In this document: positions 48,541-56,165 of the stretch, one piece after another
Numbering within the stretch: the first letter of the stretch is position 1
How the letters are laid out: each line of letters begins with the position of its first letter
Assembly: GCA_963971405.1 (NCBI GenBank)
Contig: OZ020485.1
Coordinates: 28,415,921 to 28,479,920 of the forward strand
Source of the DNA: Psococerastis gibbosa
Lineage: Eukaryota; Arthropoda; Insecta; Psocodea; Psocidae
Direction of reading: 5' to 3'
DNA: 64,000 nt
Program-made: the position numbers and the translations under genes
Notes under the pieces: generated by a model
Database searches by the model: none
What the model saw: only the letters and a program-made list of their open reading frames with translations
Told to the model about the DNA's origin: nothing

Positions 48541-49360
48541 TAAATCTATCCGAAGCATAGGTTTATGGGAAGTATTGATTTGGTAAATAGTTAACCGTGT
48601 GCAGGTTCAAACCTGTTGTGAATCACCAGGTGCATATAACTCTGTACAGCCGTCTAATGGTTCAGACAAACAACACATTAATAAATCTACCCCTCGCGGA
48701 CAGTCCATTGTAAGCTAATGTGATTTTTGTTTTCGTAAATCTATCCAACACTTATATTGAAGGGAAGTATTGATTTGGTAAACAGAGTGCAGGTTCAAAC
48801 CTGTTGTGAATCACCAGGTGCATATAACTCTGTACAGCCGTCTAATGGTTCAAACAAACAAGCCATTAATAAATCTACCCCTCGCTGACAGTCCATTGTA
48901 AGCTAAAGTGATTTTTGTTTTCGTAAATCTATCCAACACTTAGGTTGAAGGGAAGTATTGATTTGGTAAACAAATAACAGGGTGCAGGTTCAAACCTGTT
49001 GTGAATCACCAGGTGCATATACTCTGTACAGCCATCTAATGGTTCAAACAAACAAGCCATTAATAAATCTACCCCTCGCTGACAGTCCATTGTAAGCTAA
49101 AGTGATTTTTGTTTTCGTAGATCTATCCAACACTTAGGTTGAAGGGAAGTATTGATTTGGTAAACAGAGTGCAGGTTCAAACCTGTTGTGAATCACCAGG
49201 TGCATATAACTCAGTACACCCATCACACCAGGTGGTCCATTGTAAGCTAAGTGATTTTACAAATGGTGCTTACCCCCCCCCCCCCCCCTCCGCACCGTAC
49301 AAACACCTTCCCCTCGCCGACAGTCCATTGTAAGCTAAAGTAATTTTTGTTTTTGCATCA
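48541..49360 (+). repeat. About 190-bp subrepeats in the left TIR, 4 units
   Basis: Units begin at 48541, 48736, 48924 and 49118 with TAAATCTATCC or TAGATCTATCC. Each holds GGGAAGTATTGATTTGGTAA, GTGCAGGTTCAAACCTGTTG, AATCACCAGGTGCATATA and, in most units, CAGTCCATTGTAAGCTAA. The fourth unit is interrupted by a C tract (49268-49282). The GGTTCAAACC block equals a tRNA B-box-like sequence and can form a 5-bp stem with a 6-base loop, like a T arm. Confidence 0.85.
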
Positions 49361-49381
49361 GTTGCAATCGGTCGTTAGAAA

Positions 49382-50083
49382 ATGAAGGGTGTCTTTACCA
49401 CATATTATCCGCTTCGTGATGGACAAAGTGTTATTGTTGGATTACAATTCAAAACATCAGAATTCGAAGTATACGTCGTAGTTGTTGATAAAGATCAGGA
49501 AATTGCATTCAATATGATTGAATGGGAGTTCTGGTGTGCAACATTACCATTATTTCGATTATATCTCCGTAAGAAAACAGTGTGCTACAACGGAAATATA
49601 CTATGGACACCTAATTTCATCAATACAAACCTGACGATGATGTTAACGAATGATAATGAATTGGAAATGAAGTCTCCATCATCACACATTAAGCTATCTA
49701 GAGTAAATATTGAGAACATACAAGCATTGAAAGCTATTCTTCATATTGTATGCTGTGAGTTGGAGGAGAAGAAGATGCAGGCTAACTTCCACTTAAAAAA
49801 TATCTTGAAAGACGTATACATGGACTTGGAAACAGATGACGTTTCAATGGAAGCTTTTTTACAGTTTGTGCAATCACCAACTCCAATAGTAGCAACTATC
49901 GAGGATGTTCGTTGTAAACTAGTGTCGAAGAAGTATCGAAATCAATCAAATCGTATATATTTAGAAATTATAACCATCTATGAAAATGAATTGTGCTCTG
50001 TGATACTTAAGCACTGGTTGGAGCGACCTCAAGTCAGTATGAACCAGACTGTTGAACATGATGAAACCGCTGGGAATAGTTGA
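49382..50083 (+). CDS. ORF A, Polinton protein of unknown function, 233 aa
   Basis: Open frame of 233 residues starting MKGVFTTYYPLRDGQS. I do not recognise a family. It has no signal peptide and no clear membrane segment; composition is mixed, with a hydrophobic first 70 residues (YVVVVDKDQEIAFNMIEWEF) and a charged C-terminus. The first 45 bases lie within the left terminal repeat, so the right repeat carries a broken copy of its start (60528-60573). The 3' end overlaps ORF B by 26 bases in another frame. It is the first non-repeat gene on the left and shares direction with ORF B, which suggests joint expression. It is uninterrupted in an element whose other genes are intact, supporting it as real. 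Confidence 0.7.
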   Translation: MKGVFTTYYPLRDGQSVIVGLQFKTSEFEVYVVVVDKDQEIAFNMIEWEFWCATLPLFRLYLRKKTVCYNGNILWTPNFINTNLTMMLTNDNELEMKSPSSHIKLSRVNIENIQALKAILHIVCCELEEKKMQANFHLKNILKDVYMDLETDDVSMEAFLQFVQSPTPIVATIEDVRCKLVSKKYRNQSNRIYLEIITIYENELCSVILKHWLERPQVSMNQTVEHDETAGNS

Positions 50084-50555
50084 GTTTCAAGGTTTCAAAG
50101 ATAATGAAAACAATTTCATCATCAAAGAATTGGCTATGGGCCCTGCATACGATGACCAGTATGAGCATTGGTTTTTCCGTCCACCCTTTCCATTCGCCAA
50201 TCTTACAGCTCAAGTAAAAAGCAGCAACACATGGAGCACAAGTAATCTCCATAAACTTCGTTGGGAAGAGGGGAACGTGAACTACATTTGGCTAAAGAAC
50301 ATTTTACTTGAGTTTGCTAATCAGTATACTAGAATTGCTACTAAAGGAGGAGAGAAGCAAGTATGGCTTGCAGGAATACTAGAACGTGTTGTATATGACT
50401 TGGACTCTGTGGTTCTGGCAAGTTTTCAGAAGTTACCACCTGTAGAAGCTAAACAATGCATTCACACGGGAAACTGCGCGTTGATAAATTTGAAGAAACT
50501 ACAGAAATGGTTTCAAGATGTCTATTGTTTCATTGATCATGATGAGGTTGATTAA
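50058..50555 (+). CDS. ORF B, conserved unknown protein, 165 aa
   Basis: Starts at the ATG at 50058 (MMKPLGIVEFQGF), overlapping ORF A by 26 bases in a different frame. Landmarks are NNFIIKELAMG (about 18-28), EHWFFRPPFPFANL (about 35-48), LRWEEGNVNYIWLKNILLEF (about 67-86), KQVWLAGILE and a late C...H...C.L segment (IHTGNCALINLKKLQKW). The pattern F-I-V-K-E-L-A, then HWFF-PPFPF, then a C/H-containing end is one I recall from uncharacterised arthropod and Polinton-associated proteins, possibly nuclease-like; that assignment is inference. A poly(A) signal AATAAA overlaps the stop region (50556-50561), and the integrase gene ends convergently just beyond. Confidence 0.75.
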   Translation: MMKPLGIVEFQGFKDNENNFIIKELAMGPAYDDQYEHWFFRPPFPFANLTAQVKSSNTWSTSNLHKLRWEEGNVNYIWLKNILLEFANQYTRIATKGGEKQVWLAGILERVVYDLDSVVLASFQKLPPVEAKQCIHTGNCALINLKKLQKWFQDVYCFIDHDEVD

Positions 50556-50561
50556 AATAAA
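50556..50561 (+). terminator. Poly(A) signal after ORF B
   Basis: AATAAA immediately following the ORF B stop codon. Confidence 0.55.
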
Positions 50562-50568
50562 GTTATAT

Positions 50569-51483
50569 TTATAAAATATCAGTTTTATTAATCCATGTAG
50601 GTTTCGGGAAACCAAGCCATTTCACATATAATTTATCCTTAGACTTTTTCAAAACTTTCTCCACCAAATATACATCTGGATGCTTGGTTTTCTGCAACTC
50701 TTCCATATACCATGAGCCCAAAATGGGTTCGCCATCCATAGCCTCAAGGAGATAGGTGGTAGGTCGAGTAGGTTGTACTAGACGCACGCGAAATACTTCT
50801 GTAGACCAGTTCGGTTGGTAACCCTTCTCAAATAAGGCTTTTTGCTTGCTGATTCTGACAGGATCACCCTCTTGAAATTTCTGTTTGATAGTACCTTTCA
50901 CATCAACAGCATTATACATGGATAATAATTTTGCTTCATGTTCTTCTCGCACATCAGCAGGACACATGTTAATCGTCCTATGCTTGGTAGTGTTATATTG
51001 TTGCACTAGACGAGGTAGTAAATGCAACCACTTATAATTTCCCTGCAAGCTGAATTCCTTCCACATTCGATTTTTCAGAGTGCGATTCCAGCGTTCAATA
51101 ATTGAAGCTTTCAGTGTAGAATACGTAGCATAATGATTAATGCTATATTGTTTTAGAAGACTTTTCATTCGCATGTTGAAAAATTCTAGTCCCATATCTG
51201 ACTGGAGGTGAGCAGGAGCTTGTGGAGCTCTATTGAGAATTTTTATGAAAGCTTCAGTAACATTCTTCATAGATTTAGTTTTTACTGCTTCTGCATAACC
51301 GAATTTTGTGAATGCATTTATCACTGTTAGAATATATTTATATCCTTTATTAATCCTTGAATATGGAATCATTTCCACTAGATCTGCTTGCCATAAATCA
51401 TGCATTCCTTTAAGAGTCACATGACGTCGAGGATAATTCCGTCGAGCAGGCCGATGAATTTCATCAACCAAAGCTTGCTTCAT
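50569..51483 (-). CDS. INT: Polinton integrase (retroviral type, chromodomain)
   Basis: A 304-residue DDE integrase that inserts the element's DNA ends, producing the 6-bp target duplication seen at the flanks. Catalytic acidic residues are D34 (WQADLVEM), D96 (LQSDMGLEF) and E130 (IIERWNRTLK), spacing D-61-D-33-E. The N-terminal HRPARRNYPRRHV stretch is typical of Polinton integrases. The C-terminus (about 270-304) is a chromodomain: VYLVEKVLKK, then YVKWLGFPKPTWINK. Chromodomains can direct integration to particular chromatin, as known for chromoviral integrases. The start ATG overlaps the stop of the 232-aa frame upstream (ATGA), so the two are probably translated from one transcript or by reinitiation. 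All catalytic residues are present. Confidence 0.95.
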   Translation of the reverse strand: MKQALVDEIHRPARRNYPRRHVTLKGMHDLWQADLVEMIPYSRINKGYKYILTVINAFTKFGYAEAVKTKSMKNVTEAFIKILNRAPQAPAHLQSDMGLEFFNMRMKSLLKQYSINHYATYSTLKASIIERWNRTLKNRMWKEFSLQGNYKWLHLLPRLVQQYNTTKHRTINMCPADVREEHEAKLLSMYNAVDVKGTIKQKFQEGDPVRISKQKALFEKGYQPNWSTEVFRVRLVQPTRPTTYLLEAMDGEPILGSWYMEELQKTKHPDVYLVEKVLKKSKDKLYVKWLGFPKPTWINKTDIL

Positions 51484-52178
51484 TGAATAATATTTGCTTC
51501 TCGCAATTCGCTTATAATATCAATGATTTCGTTTTGATGACTTGTATGTCCTGCAGCATGTGATGCATTAAGTAAGCGTAATCGTTCTACCAGTTCATTT
51601 GGATCGTTCCAATACCGGTATTCACCACCAGATTTTATCCCAAATAGCTGTTTAATAATCTTTTGATATTTATAACGTTGACTGCCCCTCAGACGACCAC
51701 TAGTGGTTAAATGAGCTCCAGTTCTTTCCAGCATATCTTTATAAGCTTGTAAATCTTCCGGAGTATAGTTTTCAGGCTTGTTCAAGGTTAATAATTCATA
51801 TAAGCCCAATGTACCTTGCCATGTTTTATCTTCGATTGTGATTGAATCATCTTCATCATTGAAATGTACAGGGTATGAACCCAGCCTAAATATACCTTCA
51901 TTACTTCGTGTTAGTCCATAGTATGTATCAATGGTTTTCCTATTATAATGATCAGGTATAAATAAGTCTAAATATTTGCTAACTCCGGGTTTATTTATTG
52001 TTTTTTCTGGTGCTGTCTGTTTGTTCAACTCAATTAATTCTTGTAGTGGTTTCGAGACAGGTTTTAACTTTCGCTCTTGCTGAGCAGCCTCATTGTGTAG
52101 ATCACGTTTAAGATTAAGGTACTTTTGCTGCAGAGCTTTGCGTATGTTGACAATATTCTTGATAACTTTAGTATCCAT
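51480..52178 (-). CDS. Conserved Polinton protein of unknown function, 232 aa
   Basis: Lies directly upstream of the integrase on the same strand and overlaps it by four bases (ATGA). N-terminal third is lysine-rich and helical (residues 1-60), with probable coiled-coil character. A central block KTWQGTLGLYELLTLNKPEN, then YTPEDLQAYKDML, and a C-terminal YWNDPNELVERLRLLNASHA with NEIIDIISELREANII are conserved-looking; I recall this arrangement in uncharacterised proteins of many animal Polintons. No enzymatic motif is visible. The late HAAGHTSHQN string could be mistaken for an integrase zinc-binding part, but the cysteines are missing. Role unknown; position suggests an integration or virion accessory role. 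Confidence 0.85.
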   Translation of the reverse strand: MDTKVIKNIVNIRKALQQKYLNLKRDLHNEAAQQERKLKPVSKPLQELIELNKQTAPEKTINKPGVSKYLDLFIPDHYNRKTIDTYYGLTRSNEGIFRLGSYPVHFNDEDDSITIEDKTWQGTLGLYELLTLNKPENYTPEDLQAYKDMLERTGAHLTTSGRLRGSQRYKYQKIIKQLFGIKSGGEYRYWNDPNELVERLRLLNASHAAGHTSHQNEIIDIISELREANIIQ

Positions 52179-52225
52179 ATCTACCTCACCGAGTCACAGT
52201 TGAATGAATAATGATGAGTTGAGTG

Positions 52226-52921
52226 TTAAGCAGAGTTATTTATATCTTTGAAGTAGTGATCGAATCCCTGCCGATATCGTCCATCGTTTAATCCAAAATC
52301 TTTTGCAATAACTAGGAATGCATGTGACTCTTTCCATGCTTCGGCGCAGAGTTTCATGAATGTCGCTAAATCCATATCCCCCGCAACATGGTCTCTATAC
52401 ACATTCTTTATATTAAGTAAATCCTGTTTGAATAGCACGATAAAATTCAAATTGTCTCGCAACAAATGTTTTGGAATAGAGGTATAGGTCTGAGTGAGAT
52501 AGAAGCAATCAATCCCTTTATGACGACCCATACAGTAGACATTTCGAATTTCCGTTTGTGATTCACATGAAACATCGTCGAATATTAGCACAGAGTTAGG
52601 TTTGATGTCAGAGAGTGGTGTAACCGAATCGCTTGACCCCGTAAAAGTCATCCCACGAATAGAATTTACATTTTTCTCAAGCTGCTGGTATTTATGTTGA
52701 AACAATGTTTTGCAGAATAAGTATACATTTTCAAATCGTAGCCCAAACGGATGATATACCATACTGCATAGTAGGCTTGTTTTACCACAACCTGATGGGC
52801 CGCAGATTGCACCACGAATCGATCCGGGGAGTAAAGGTCCATGCTTTCTATTACTCCGTACATCTTCATCTTCTTGACTTAGAATCACACTGAACTTGTG
52901 TCTCTGTGGTACGAGCTTCAT
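52226..52921 (-). CDS. ATP: DNA-packaging-type ATPase (FtsK/HerA-like, Polinton ATP)
   Basis: A 231-residue P-loop ATPase. Walker A is GPSGCGKTS at residues 41-49 and Walker B is SVLIFDDV at about 110-117; a downstream CMGRHKGID and YLTQTYTSIP region (about 130-148) carries the sensor-type polar residues. Polinton ATPases are related to genome-packaging ATPases of adenovirus-like and NCLDV lineages and are thought to pump DNA into the capsid. The length is normal for the family. The gene is divergently arranged with the PLA2-protein gene; the 65-bp gap between their starts contains TATAAATA (52941-52948). Confidence 0.95.
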   Translation of the reverse strand: MKLVPQRHKFSVILSQEDEDVRSNRKHGPLLPGSIRGAICGPSGCGKTSLLCSMVYHPFGLRFENVYLFCKTLFQHKYQQLEKNVNSIRGMTFTGSSDSVTPLSDIKPNSVLIFDDVSCESQTEIRNVYCMGRHKGIDCFYLTQTYTSIPKHLLRDNLNFIVLFKQDLLNIKNVYRDHVAGDMDLATFMKLCAEAWKESHAFLVIAKDFGLNDGRYRQGFDHYFKDINNSA

Positions 52922-52940
52922 TATATGACTGATAAAAAGT

Positions 52941-52948
52941 TATAAATA
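52941..52948 (+). promoter_or_regulatory. TATA box of the capsid-gene cluster
   Basis: TATAAATA between the divergent ATPase and PLA2-protein genes. Transcription about 30 bases downstream would start near 52971, which skips the ATG at 52960 and favours the one at 52987. Confidence 0.6.
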
Positions 52949-52986
52949 CCACTGTATATATGTATTTTACTCATTCACATTTGAGA

Positions 52987-53712
52987 ATGTCTATGGTGAA
53001 CAGCATAATTAATAAGTTACCATTTGAAGCACATATCCCCGGCTATCAATTCTGCGGACCAGGCACCAAGTTAGAAAAACGATTAATTCGAGGAGATCGA
53101 GGGAGAAACAAACTTGATCAAGCTTGCCGTGAACACGATATAGCTTATTCGCAATCATCAGATATAACTAATCGACACGTAGCGGATATAAAATTAGCAG
53201 ATCAAGCGTGGCAACGTGTTAAGGCAAAAGATTCATCTATAGGGGAAAAAATTGTCGCTTTAGGTGTGACAGCTGCAATGAAAGTTAAACGAAAGCTGGG
53301 ATTTGGGCTGAAGCGGAAAGTATCCTTCAGATCACTATTGACTTCAGCGAAGAAAGCGATAAAGCTTGCAAAACCACCCACTGTGGCGGATACAATCAAG
53401 ATTGCTTATAAATCTGTGAAGAAATCAAAGGGAAATAAGGTGAAACTTCCCCGAATCATACCTATTGCCAAGACAGGTGGTATATTACCACTTATCCCGA
53501 TATTTGCGGGGCTTTCTGCACTAGGCGCTCTCTCTGGCGGTGCTGCAGGAATTACATCAGCTGTTAATAAAGTCCATAGTGCACAGAAAAAGTATGAAGA
53601 AATGAAACGTCATAATCAAACTATGGAATCTATAGCTATTGGGAAAGGCTTGTATTTAGCGCCACATAAGAAGGGGAGTGGACTCTACTTGCATCCTTAT
53701 TCAAAAAACTAA
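52987..53712 (+). CDS. Virion protein with phospholipase A2 domain
   Basis: A 241-residue product from the ATG at 52987; an ATG 27 bases upstream is in frame but probably lies before the transcription start (TATA at 52941). Residues 17-65 form a PLA2 domain of the parvovirus VP1 type: calcium-loop YQFCGPGT (20-27) and catalytic EHDIAY (H50, D51, Y54). PLA2 hydrolyses the sn-2 ester of phospholipids; in parvoviruses it breaches the endosome during entry. The rest is very basic (KSKGNKVKLP region), then hydrophobic glycine/alanine-rich (LIPIFAGLSALGALSGGAAG, about 165-190), then a GLYLAPHKKGSGLYLHPY end, resembling small DNA-associated virion core proteins of adenovirus-like lineages. It precedes the protease by 5 bases. 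Confidence 0.88.
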   Translation: MSMVNSIINKLPFEAHIPGYQFCGPGTKLEKRLIRGDRGRNKLDQACREHDIAYSQSSDITNRHVADIKLADQAWQRVKAKDSSIGEKIVALGVTAAMKVKRKLGFGLKRKVSFRSLLTSAKKAIKLAKPPTVADTIKIAYKSVKKSKGNKVKLPRIIPIAKTGGILPLIPIFAGLSALGALSGGAAGITSAVNKVHSAQKKYEEMKRHNQTMESIAIGKGLYLAPHKKGSGLYLHPYSKN

Positions 53713-53717
53713 GTTGC

Positions 53718-54098
53718 ATGCCTCGGAACCGTCCAATGACTAATGTGGAACTTATAAAATTCACCGCTAACGTTCCTCATTTTCGCGGTGTGTTCATGCG
53801 AAATGCATTGCCTCGCATACCATGGAAACATAATGAAGCTGGAATAATTAATTTAGATGATGCTATAGGACCTGGTACACATTGGGTTGCTTACCGCAAG
53901 ATTAGAAACCGAGTTATATACTTCGATAGCTTCGGGGACTTACAACCACCATTGGAATTGAAACAATATTTCCACAACTGTACAATATACTACAACCATC
54001 AATCGTATCAAACCTATTCAACATCAAATTGTGGGCAGTTATGTTTAAAATTTCTCTACATGAAAGATCCATTTTCCATACTATTAAAAGTTATATAA
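53718..54098 (+). CDS. PRO: Adenain-like cysteine protease (Polinton PRO)
   Basis: A 126-residue protease related to adenovirus adenain and the ULP1 clan. Catalytic residues: H55 in GTHWVAY, D70 in YFDSFG, Q98 (in HQSYQTYS, oxyanion) and C105 in SNCGQLC. Adenain-like enzymes mature capsid proteins in the particle. The frame is shorter than adenovirus adenain but typical for Polintons. It follows the PLA2 gene by 5 bases and is followed by a TATA box and the minor capsid gene. All key residues are present. Confidence 0.93.
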   Translation: MPRNRPMTNVELIKFTANVPHFRGVFMRNALPRIPWKHNEAGIINLDDAIGPGTHWVAYRKIRNRVIYFDSFGDLQPPLELKQYFHNCTIYYNHQSYQTYSTSNCGQLCLKFLYMKDPFSILLKVI

Positions 54099-54099
54099 G
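54091..54099 (+). promoter_or_regulatory. TATA box before the minor capsid gene
   Basis: TTATATAAG overlapping the protease stop. A start site about 30 bases on falls near 54121, just before the ATG at 54127. Confidence 0.6.
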
Positions 54100-54126
54100 T
54101 TATGAATATGTTTGATTTATTGCATT

Positions 54127-54822
54127 ATGTCGCTAGCATTGACATTGAGCGGTAACGACTCATTGCTAAGTAGCAACTACTTCCCACCGATTGTACTTGA
54201 GGGTGCATGGGAAATCGGCTTGCTTGACCTCGAAACATACAATTCAATTCCTAATCTCTCAAATGGTGTCGTTAAAATTGTAAACAATTCAATTCCTCCG
54301 AAGACTAGAATAATTGAAATACCAACTGGATCCTATGAATTGTTAGATGTAGTCAAGTATATTAATCAAGTGTGGGGTTCTGAAATCATACGGATACGCG
54401 CAAATCGGAACACCCTACATTCGGAAGTTATGATAATACATGAAGACTTTGAAATTGAAGTAAATGAAGAACTAGGATACCTGCTAGGCTTTGGTTATGA
54501 TGTGATGACATTTTTCCCTGGGGAAAGATATGAATCACCACATAGCATTAAAATATCCAAAGTCAATGCAATTCGAATTAATTGTAATATTACAAGTGGA
54601 TCATATTTGAATGGTAGACCATCACATGCCGTTCATGAATTTTATCCTAATGTACCACCTGGCTATCGGATTGTTGAAGCACCAAATACAATCATCTACC
54701 ATGCTATAAATACGAATGTACTTACAAGTCTAACGTTAGACATTGTCGATCAAGACAACGAGACGGTTAATTTCCGAGGAGAAACTATTACTTTACGTCT
54801 TCATTTACGTAAACAACAATGA
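54127..54822 (+). CDS. Minor capsid protein (penton-like, Polinton PX)
   Basis: A 231-residue protein beginning MSLALTLSGNDSLL at the first ATG after the TATA box at 54091. The C-terminal third has the hallmark Polinton minor capsid sequence: YPNVPPGYRIVEAP (about 182-195), TLDIVDQDN and VNFRGETITLRLHL at the end. These single jelly-roll proteins occupy the capsid vertices. Length is normal. The stop overlaps the start of a 57-residue frame (ATGA). Confidence 0.9.
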   Translation: MSLALTLSGNDSLLSSNYFPPIVLEGAWEIGLLDLETYNSIPNLSNGVVKIVNNSIPPKTRIIEIPTGSYELLDVVKYINQVWGSEIIRIRANRNTLHSEVMIIHEDFEIEVNEELGYLLGFGYDVMTFFPGERYESPHSIKISKVNAIRINCNITSGSYLNGRPSHAVHEFYPNVPPGYRIVEAPNTIIYHAINTNVLTSLTLDIVDQDNETVNFRGETITLRLHLRKQQ

Positions 54823-54992
54823 GAGTATATATTGCACAGCGGTATGCACCATACATCATTCCACATCGGACTTCCACGCAAGCACGTTATATTCGGCTCA
54901 CTAACGAGAACAAGCAATATTTACAATCAATAGGTTTTAAAATCCACGATGACATCAATACTAAACGTGAAGGAGTCCATTCTCGTGGATGA
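54819..54992 (+). CDS. Small 57-aa frame between capsid genes
   Basis: Starts at the ATG that overlaps the minor capsid stop (ATGA at 54819-54822) and ends at 54992, overlapping the first 44 bases of the major capsid gene. The product is small and basic (MRVYIAQRYAPYIIPHRTS start, then RYIRLTNENKQYLQSIGF). No hydrophobic segment. The stop-start coupling and tight fit in the capsid operon argue that it is translated; its function is unknown. It could be a minor virion component or a leftover upstream frame that tunes capsid expression. Confidence 0.5.
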   Translation: MRVYIAQRYAPYIIPHRTSTQARYIRLTNENKQYLQSIGFKIHDDINTKREGVHSRG

Positions 54993-56163
54993 GAGTTTAA
55001 CGCGTTATGAATACCATAAGATTGCACCCTATTCATCAAGTAGTCTAAATAATAATGATGAAATTCGCATACCAATCCATCAACAAGATATACTTACTCT
55101 ACCATGTGAAAGCCGACTGTATATTGAAGGGGTGCTAGAAAAAGGTGTGACAACAATTGCTTATGAAGATGAAGACGGGCTTAGCGCTAATGCTATGGCA
55201 CACTTATTCTCTGAAATACGCTATGAACTCAATGGGATAACTGTTGATCATGTGCGAAACCCTGGTATTGCTACTCAGCTTAAAGGGTTAGTATCATTCA
55301 CCGCTCAAGATGCACAACGTCTTACAAACAGCTCATTTTATACCGATGCCAATAAAACAGAGAGGAACTTTAATTTTTGCGTGCCATTGAAAATGCTGTT
55401 TGGATTTTGCGAGGATTTTCGACGAGTTCTACTCAACGTTAAACAAGAACTTGTGTTAGTGCGATCACGTAGCAATCTGAATGCCATGCGGGATCTTTCA
55501 AACACTAAAGACTTAACATTGAAACTAACTACTGTGCTGTGGGAAATACCTTTCGTAAGTGTGAGTGATAGCCAACGTCTTGAATTGCTGAGTGTACTAA
55601 GGGAAAACGTGCGGTTGCCTATTGGCTTTCGAACATGGCAACTGTATGAATATCCAAACATTCCCTCATCAACATCATCAATTAATTGGCCTGTGCGCAT
55701 GATTTCTTCAAGTGAAAAACCACGGTTTGCTATTATTGGCTTCCAAGCTGCCCGAGCGGATGATATTACGAAAGACGCTAGTGCCTTCGATCAATGTGCT
55801 ATACAACAAATGCAACTATTCCTCGGCTCAGAATGCTATCCATACCATCCGCTACAGGCGAACTTCAACAAAAAGGCTGTCGCTGTGTTGTATGAAAATT
55901 TTGTCAATTTCCGAAAACACTACTACATGCAGGATGAAGCAGCCCCAAACGTTTCCCGTAGTGAATTTCTAAATTCATACCCGATTTGGATTATTGACTG
56001 CTCGCGACAGAATGAGCTCATTAAAACAGGTGGTGTTGATATACGTTTGGAAATTCATGGCCAAACTAATTTCCCTAATAAAATGAATGCCTACTGTCTA
56101 CTCATCAGCGACTGCTTATATGAATATGTACCTTTAACTGGTATTGTACATCAACTATTGTAA
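54949..56163 (+). CDS. Major capsid protein (double jelly-roll, Polinton PY)
   Basis: A 404-residue protein forming the hexon-like shell. Characteristic stretches: MAHLFSEIRYELNGI (about 84-98), LFGFCEDFRRVLLNVKQELV (about 149-168), GFRTWQLYEYPNIP (about 224-237), KPRFAIIGFQAAR (about 256-268), YPIWIIDCSRQNE (about 344-356) and LISDCLYEYVPLTG near the end. These match the double jelly-roll capsid protein of Polintons and adintoviruses as I know it. It begins at 54949 in the order minor capsid, small frame, major capsid. Full length and no stops. Confidence 0.93.
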   Translation: MTSILNVKESILVDESLTRYEYHKIAPYSSSSLNNNDEIRIPIHQQDILTLPCESRLYIEGVLEKGVTTIAYEDEDGLSANAMAHLFSEIRYELNGITVDHVRNPGIATQLKGLVSFTAQDAQRLTNSSFYTDANKTERNFNFCVPLKMLFGFCEDFRRVLLNVKQELVLVRSRSNLNAMRDLSNTKDLTLKLTTVLWEIPFVSVSDSQRLELLSVLRENVRLPIGFRTWQLYEYPNIPSSTSSINWPVRMISSSEKPRFAIIGFQAARADDITKDASAFDQCAIQQMQLFLGSECYPYHPLQANFNKKAVAVLYENFVNFRKHYYMQDEAAPNVSRSEFLNSYPIWIIDCSRQNELIKTGGVDIRLEIHGQTNFPNKMNAYCLLISDCLYEYVPLTGIVHQLL

Positions 56164-56165
56164 AT

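Larger units (their letters stand above)
47339..49426 (+). repeat. Polinton left terminal inverted repeat
   Basis: About 2,088 bp, matching the inverse of 60528-62452. It contains an outer GC-rich zone of TATCCC and GTGGGTGGTC motifs (47339-47580), a poly(T) region, the 101-aa gene and four subrepeats of about 190 bp. The inner edge runs 45 bp into ORF A. Confidence 0.95.

Noticed and set aside
48600..49220. tRNA genes in the Polinton terminal repeats
   Set aside because: Only the T-arm/B-box-like part is present; no acceptor, D arm or A box could be placed.
51480..51600. Integrase zinc-binding domain in the end of the 232-aa protein
   Set aside because: The HAAGHTSH string lacks the following cysteine pair, and the region fits the conserved unknown protein instead.
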